A DNA stretch of 7,816 bases from Methanobacteriota archaeon (GTDB lineage Archaea > Thermoplasmatota > Thermoplasmata > RBG-16-68-12 > EA-27). Location of the stretch: positions 1 to 7,816 of the forward strand of contig JACQPO010000059.1 in the NCBI GenBank assembly GCA_016207545.1, read 5' to 3'. Shown here in pieces: positions 6,599 through 7,816 of this stretch. The notes under the pieces are model-generated. The model was not told where the DNA came from and made no database searches. It saw only the letters and a list, made by a program, of their open reading frames with translations. Position numbers and translations under genes: made by a program. How positions within the stretch are numbered: position 1 is the first letter of the stretch; each line of letters starts with the position of its first letter.

Positions 6599-7345
6599 GT
6601 GTTCGATGCCGCGGCCCACGCGATTCAGGGCGGGCGGGGCTACATGGAGGACTTCGTCCGGCTCGAGCCGCGGTTTCGCGGTCGGGGGGACGCATTGTAC
6701 GCGGCGGTGTTCGACGGCCATGGCGGGGACGCCGTCGCGCGCCGGGCGGCGGCGCGAATGCATGCGATCTTGACGTTGGAGATGGAGCGCGAACCGGCGG
6801 AAGCGGCCCTCGCCCGCTCGTTTCGCGCGTTCGACGCGGAGATTGTCAATGAGACGTCGGGCGCCGCGGCGGTCGTCGCGGTCCTTGGAGGGCAGACGCT
6901 GACGGTCGCGAACGTGGGAGATTGCCATGCGGTCCTCGTCTCAGGCGACAGGGCCACACGGCTCACGACCGAGCATCGGCTCGAGAACGAGGAGGAATTC
7001 CGCCGCGTCGTGGCGGCGGGCGCGCGGATCTGGGGCCCCTACGCGTGTTTGGAGGACGGGAGCGGGCTCATGGTGACCCGGGCACTCGGAGACCGCCCGT
7101 TTCGGACGATCGGGATTGTGTGCGACCCCGCGGTGGCGGCTCGGACGCTCGGCTCCGATGACCGGTGGGTCCTCCTTGGGTCCGACGGAATCTGGGACGG
7201 CATCACACCGGAGGAGGGGGCGAAGCTCGTGCGGGACGCGGCCACCGCCGAGGAAGCCGCGCGCCGTCTCGTCGAGGTGGCCGCTCCTCGCACCGGGGAC
7301 AACACGAGCGCGATTGCCGTGCGCATCGAGGCCCCTACCGTCTGA
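6599..7345 (+). CDS. PP2C/PPM-type serine/threonine protein phosphatase
   Basis: Metal-dependent phosphatase that removes phosphate from Ser/Thr residues; predicted cytoplasmic, with no membrane segment. The 248-residue product is a minimal single-domain PPM. Motifs in order are GGRGYMED (R13, E17, D18), VFDGHGG (D39-G43), SGAAAVVAVL, ANVGDCHAVL (D108), VTRALGD (R161-D165), LLGSDGIWD (D196) and GDNTSAI (D234, N235). All core metal-binding aspartates are present. Two positions differ from the usual pattern: GDCH replaces GDSR, and TEHR replaces the DH motif. The style is close to eukaryotic PP2C and stand-alone bacterial PppA/Stp proteins. No kinase gene is in the window, so the partner and target are unknown. 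The GTG at 6599 is the first possible start after an in-frame TAA at 6566 and probably lies at the transcription start, making the mRNA leaderless. The 3' end overlaps the convergent MscS gene by 11 bp. Confidence 0.92.
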   Translation: MFDAAAHAIQGGRGYMEDFVRLEPRFRGRGDALYAAVFDGHGGDAVARRAAARMHAILTLEMEREPAEAALARSFRAFDAEIVNETSGAAAVVAVLGGQTLTVANVGDCHAVLVSGDRATRLTTEHRLENEEEFRRVVAAGARIWGPYACLEDGSGLMVTRALGDRPFRTIGIVCDPAVAARTLGSDDRWVLLGSDGIWDGITPEEGAKLVRDAATAEEAARRLVEVAAPRTGDNTSAIAVRIEAPTV

Positions 7346-7673
7346 TCGGGAACCCGCGCTCGTCGATCTGTTGGGCCTGCGTCCTGCGGTACACGGGCGG
7401 CAGCCTCTCCGGGTACTTCGCGAACTCCTCGAGGATTCGTTCCGTCGGGATGGACTTCGTGCGGCGACGCATGCGGATGTGGACTATGTAGCGGAGGGTC
7501 ATCTCGATCCACGACTCCCCCGGAAGCATGTGGACCGTCGGCGTCTTGGAGATCTCGTACGTGAGCGGGGTGTCCTTCATCCGCTCCTTGTATTCCCGCA
7601 CGAGCCCGCGCATCGTCTCCGTCCCAATCACCTCGTCTGCGATCTTCGAAAGGAGCTCCGGACGAACTTCCAA
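7335..7673 (-). CDS. C-terminal fragment of an MscS-family mechanosensitive channel (frameshifted)
   Basis: This frame encodes the cytoplasmic C-terminal domain of an MscS-type channel, which would form part of the cage below the membrane pore. Recognisable elements are the helix ELLSKIADEVIG, the strand segment TPTVHMLPGESWIEMTLRYIVHIRMRR, and a basic helix ending in ILEEFAKYPERLPPVYRR. It has no natural start: the first possible codon, TTG at 7673, lies inside the conserved domain, directly after where the other frame ends in FEGDWK. Restoring one base near 7666/7667 would join the two frames as ...EGDWKVRPELLSKIADE..., which reads as one normal domain. So this is one half of a broken gene or of a sequencing or assembly error. 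The stop (TAG, 7335-7337) overlaps the PP2C 3' end. Confidence 0.8.
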   Translation of the reverse strand: MEVRPELLSKIADEVIGTETMRGLVREYKERMKDTPLTYEISKTPTVHMLPGESWIEMTLRYIVHIRMRRRTKSIPTERILEEFAKYPERLPPVYRRTQAQQIDERGFPIRR

Positions 7674-7816
7674 TCCCCCTCGAACGCAACTGGCACCGTA
7701 ATCTCGTCCCAGATGTGCGGGAGGTCCTTCGAGTAGTTGTGCACGGGCTGTTCAAGGATGGAGTTCGGAATCGTGACGAGGCGATCGGAGGGCTGGTCCG
7801 CCTTCACCCACTCCCC
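7628..7816 (-). CDS. Upstream fragment of the same MscS-family channel, running off the window
   Basis: The frame enters from the window edge and encodes 62 residues. It contains the MscS beta-domain signature RLVTIPNSILEQPVHNYS, then WDEITVPVAFEGDW, which normally leads into the C-terminal alpha/beta domain. After residue K50 the frame leaves the family pattern, reading FVRSSFRRSQTR, and stops at TGA (7628-7630). The expected continuation lies in the -1 frame, annotated separately as the C-terminal fragment. The pore-lining helices would be outside the window. Channels of this family open under membrane tension and release solutes during osmotic downshock. Confidence 0.78.
   Translation of the reverse strand, partial: GEWVKADQPSDRLVTIPNSILEQPVHNYSKDLPHIWDEITVPVAFEGDWKFVRSSFRRSQTR

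Noticed and set aside
5238..6773. 511-codon + strand frame opposite the M20 peptidase, running into the PP2C gene
   Set aside because: Arg/Gly/Val-rich shadow of the peptidase gene. It crosses the divergent promoter region and overlaps PP2C out of frame.
7039..7755. 238-codon - strand frame covering PP2C and MscS
   Set aside because: It is the third frame of the MscS region plus the complement of PP2C; neither MscS-like segment lies in it.
1..7816. A novel defence, mobile or biosynthetic system
   Set aside because: The window is explained by translation genes, a tRNA, a peptidase/NIPSNAP pair, a phosphatase and a channel. I see no integrase, transposase, repeat array, nuclease or clustered genes without known family.

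Overview
The window is a GC-rich archaeal chromosome segment. The first 4.75 kb is the 3' part of the archaeal str-type translation cluster, in the order ribosomal protein S7, elongation factor 2, elongation factor 1-alpha, ribosomal protein S10, all on the + strand. The proteins are of archaeal type: EF-2 has the diphthamide motif HRGPAQ, EF-1-alpha is the a/eEF1A type, and S10 is the short archaeal form. The tRNA-Ala lacks an encoded CCA end, and promoters look like TATA boxes about 26 nt upstream of very short or absent leaders. A high-GC Thermoplasmatota-like euryarchaeon fits, but the lineage is only a guess from composition and protein style.

Layout: (1) 1-4745, S7 (its start may lie outside the window), fusA, tuf and rps10. 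The tuf gene has its own clear TATA element and is separated from fusA by a 158-bp spacer holding a perfect 10-bp hairpin. A T-tract sits between tuf and rps10. (2) 4788-4859, tRNA-Ala(TGC) with the G3-U70 identity pair. (3) 4841-6527 on the - strand, a two-gene unit: an M20-family metallopeptidase followed after 1 nt by a NIPSNAP-family protein. The end of the NIPSNAP gene runs into the tRNA gene on the opposite strand. (4) 6599-7345 on the + strand, a PP2C (PPM) type Ser/Thr phosphatase that appears to be leaderless with a GTG start. It shares a palindromic TTAA promoter core with the divergent peptidase unit. (5) 7335 to the window end on the - strand, the C-terminal part of an MscS-family channel. 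Its reading frame is broken by an apparent 1-nt deletion, and its end overlaps the phosphatase gene by 11 bp.

The four + strand translation genes supply the elongating ribosome: two small-subunit proteins and the two GTPases for tRNA delivery and translocation. The remaining genes have no obvious shared pathway with them. No gap without a gene exceeds about 160 bp. I see no mobile element, CRISPR array, toxin-antitoxin pair or defence system. The features most worth a second look are the tRNA/NIPSNAP antisense overlap, the MscS frameshift, the shared divergent promoter, the hairpin after fusA, and the charged N-terminal extension of S7.
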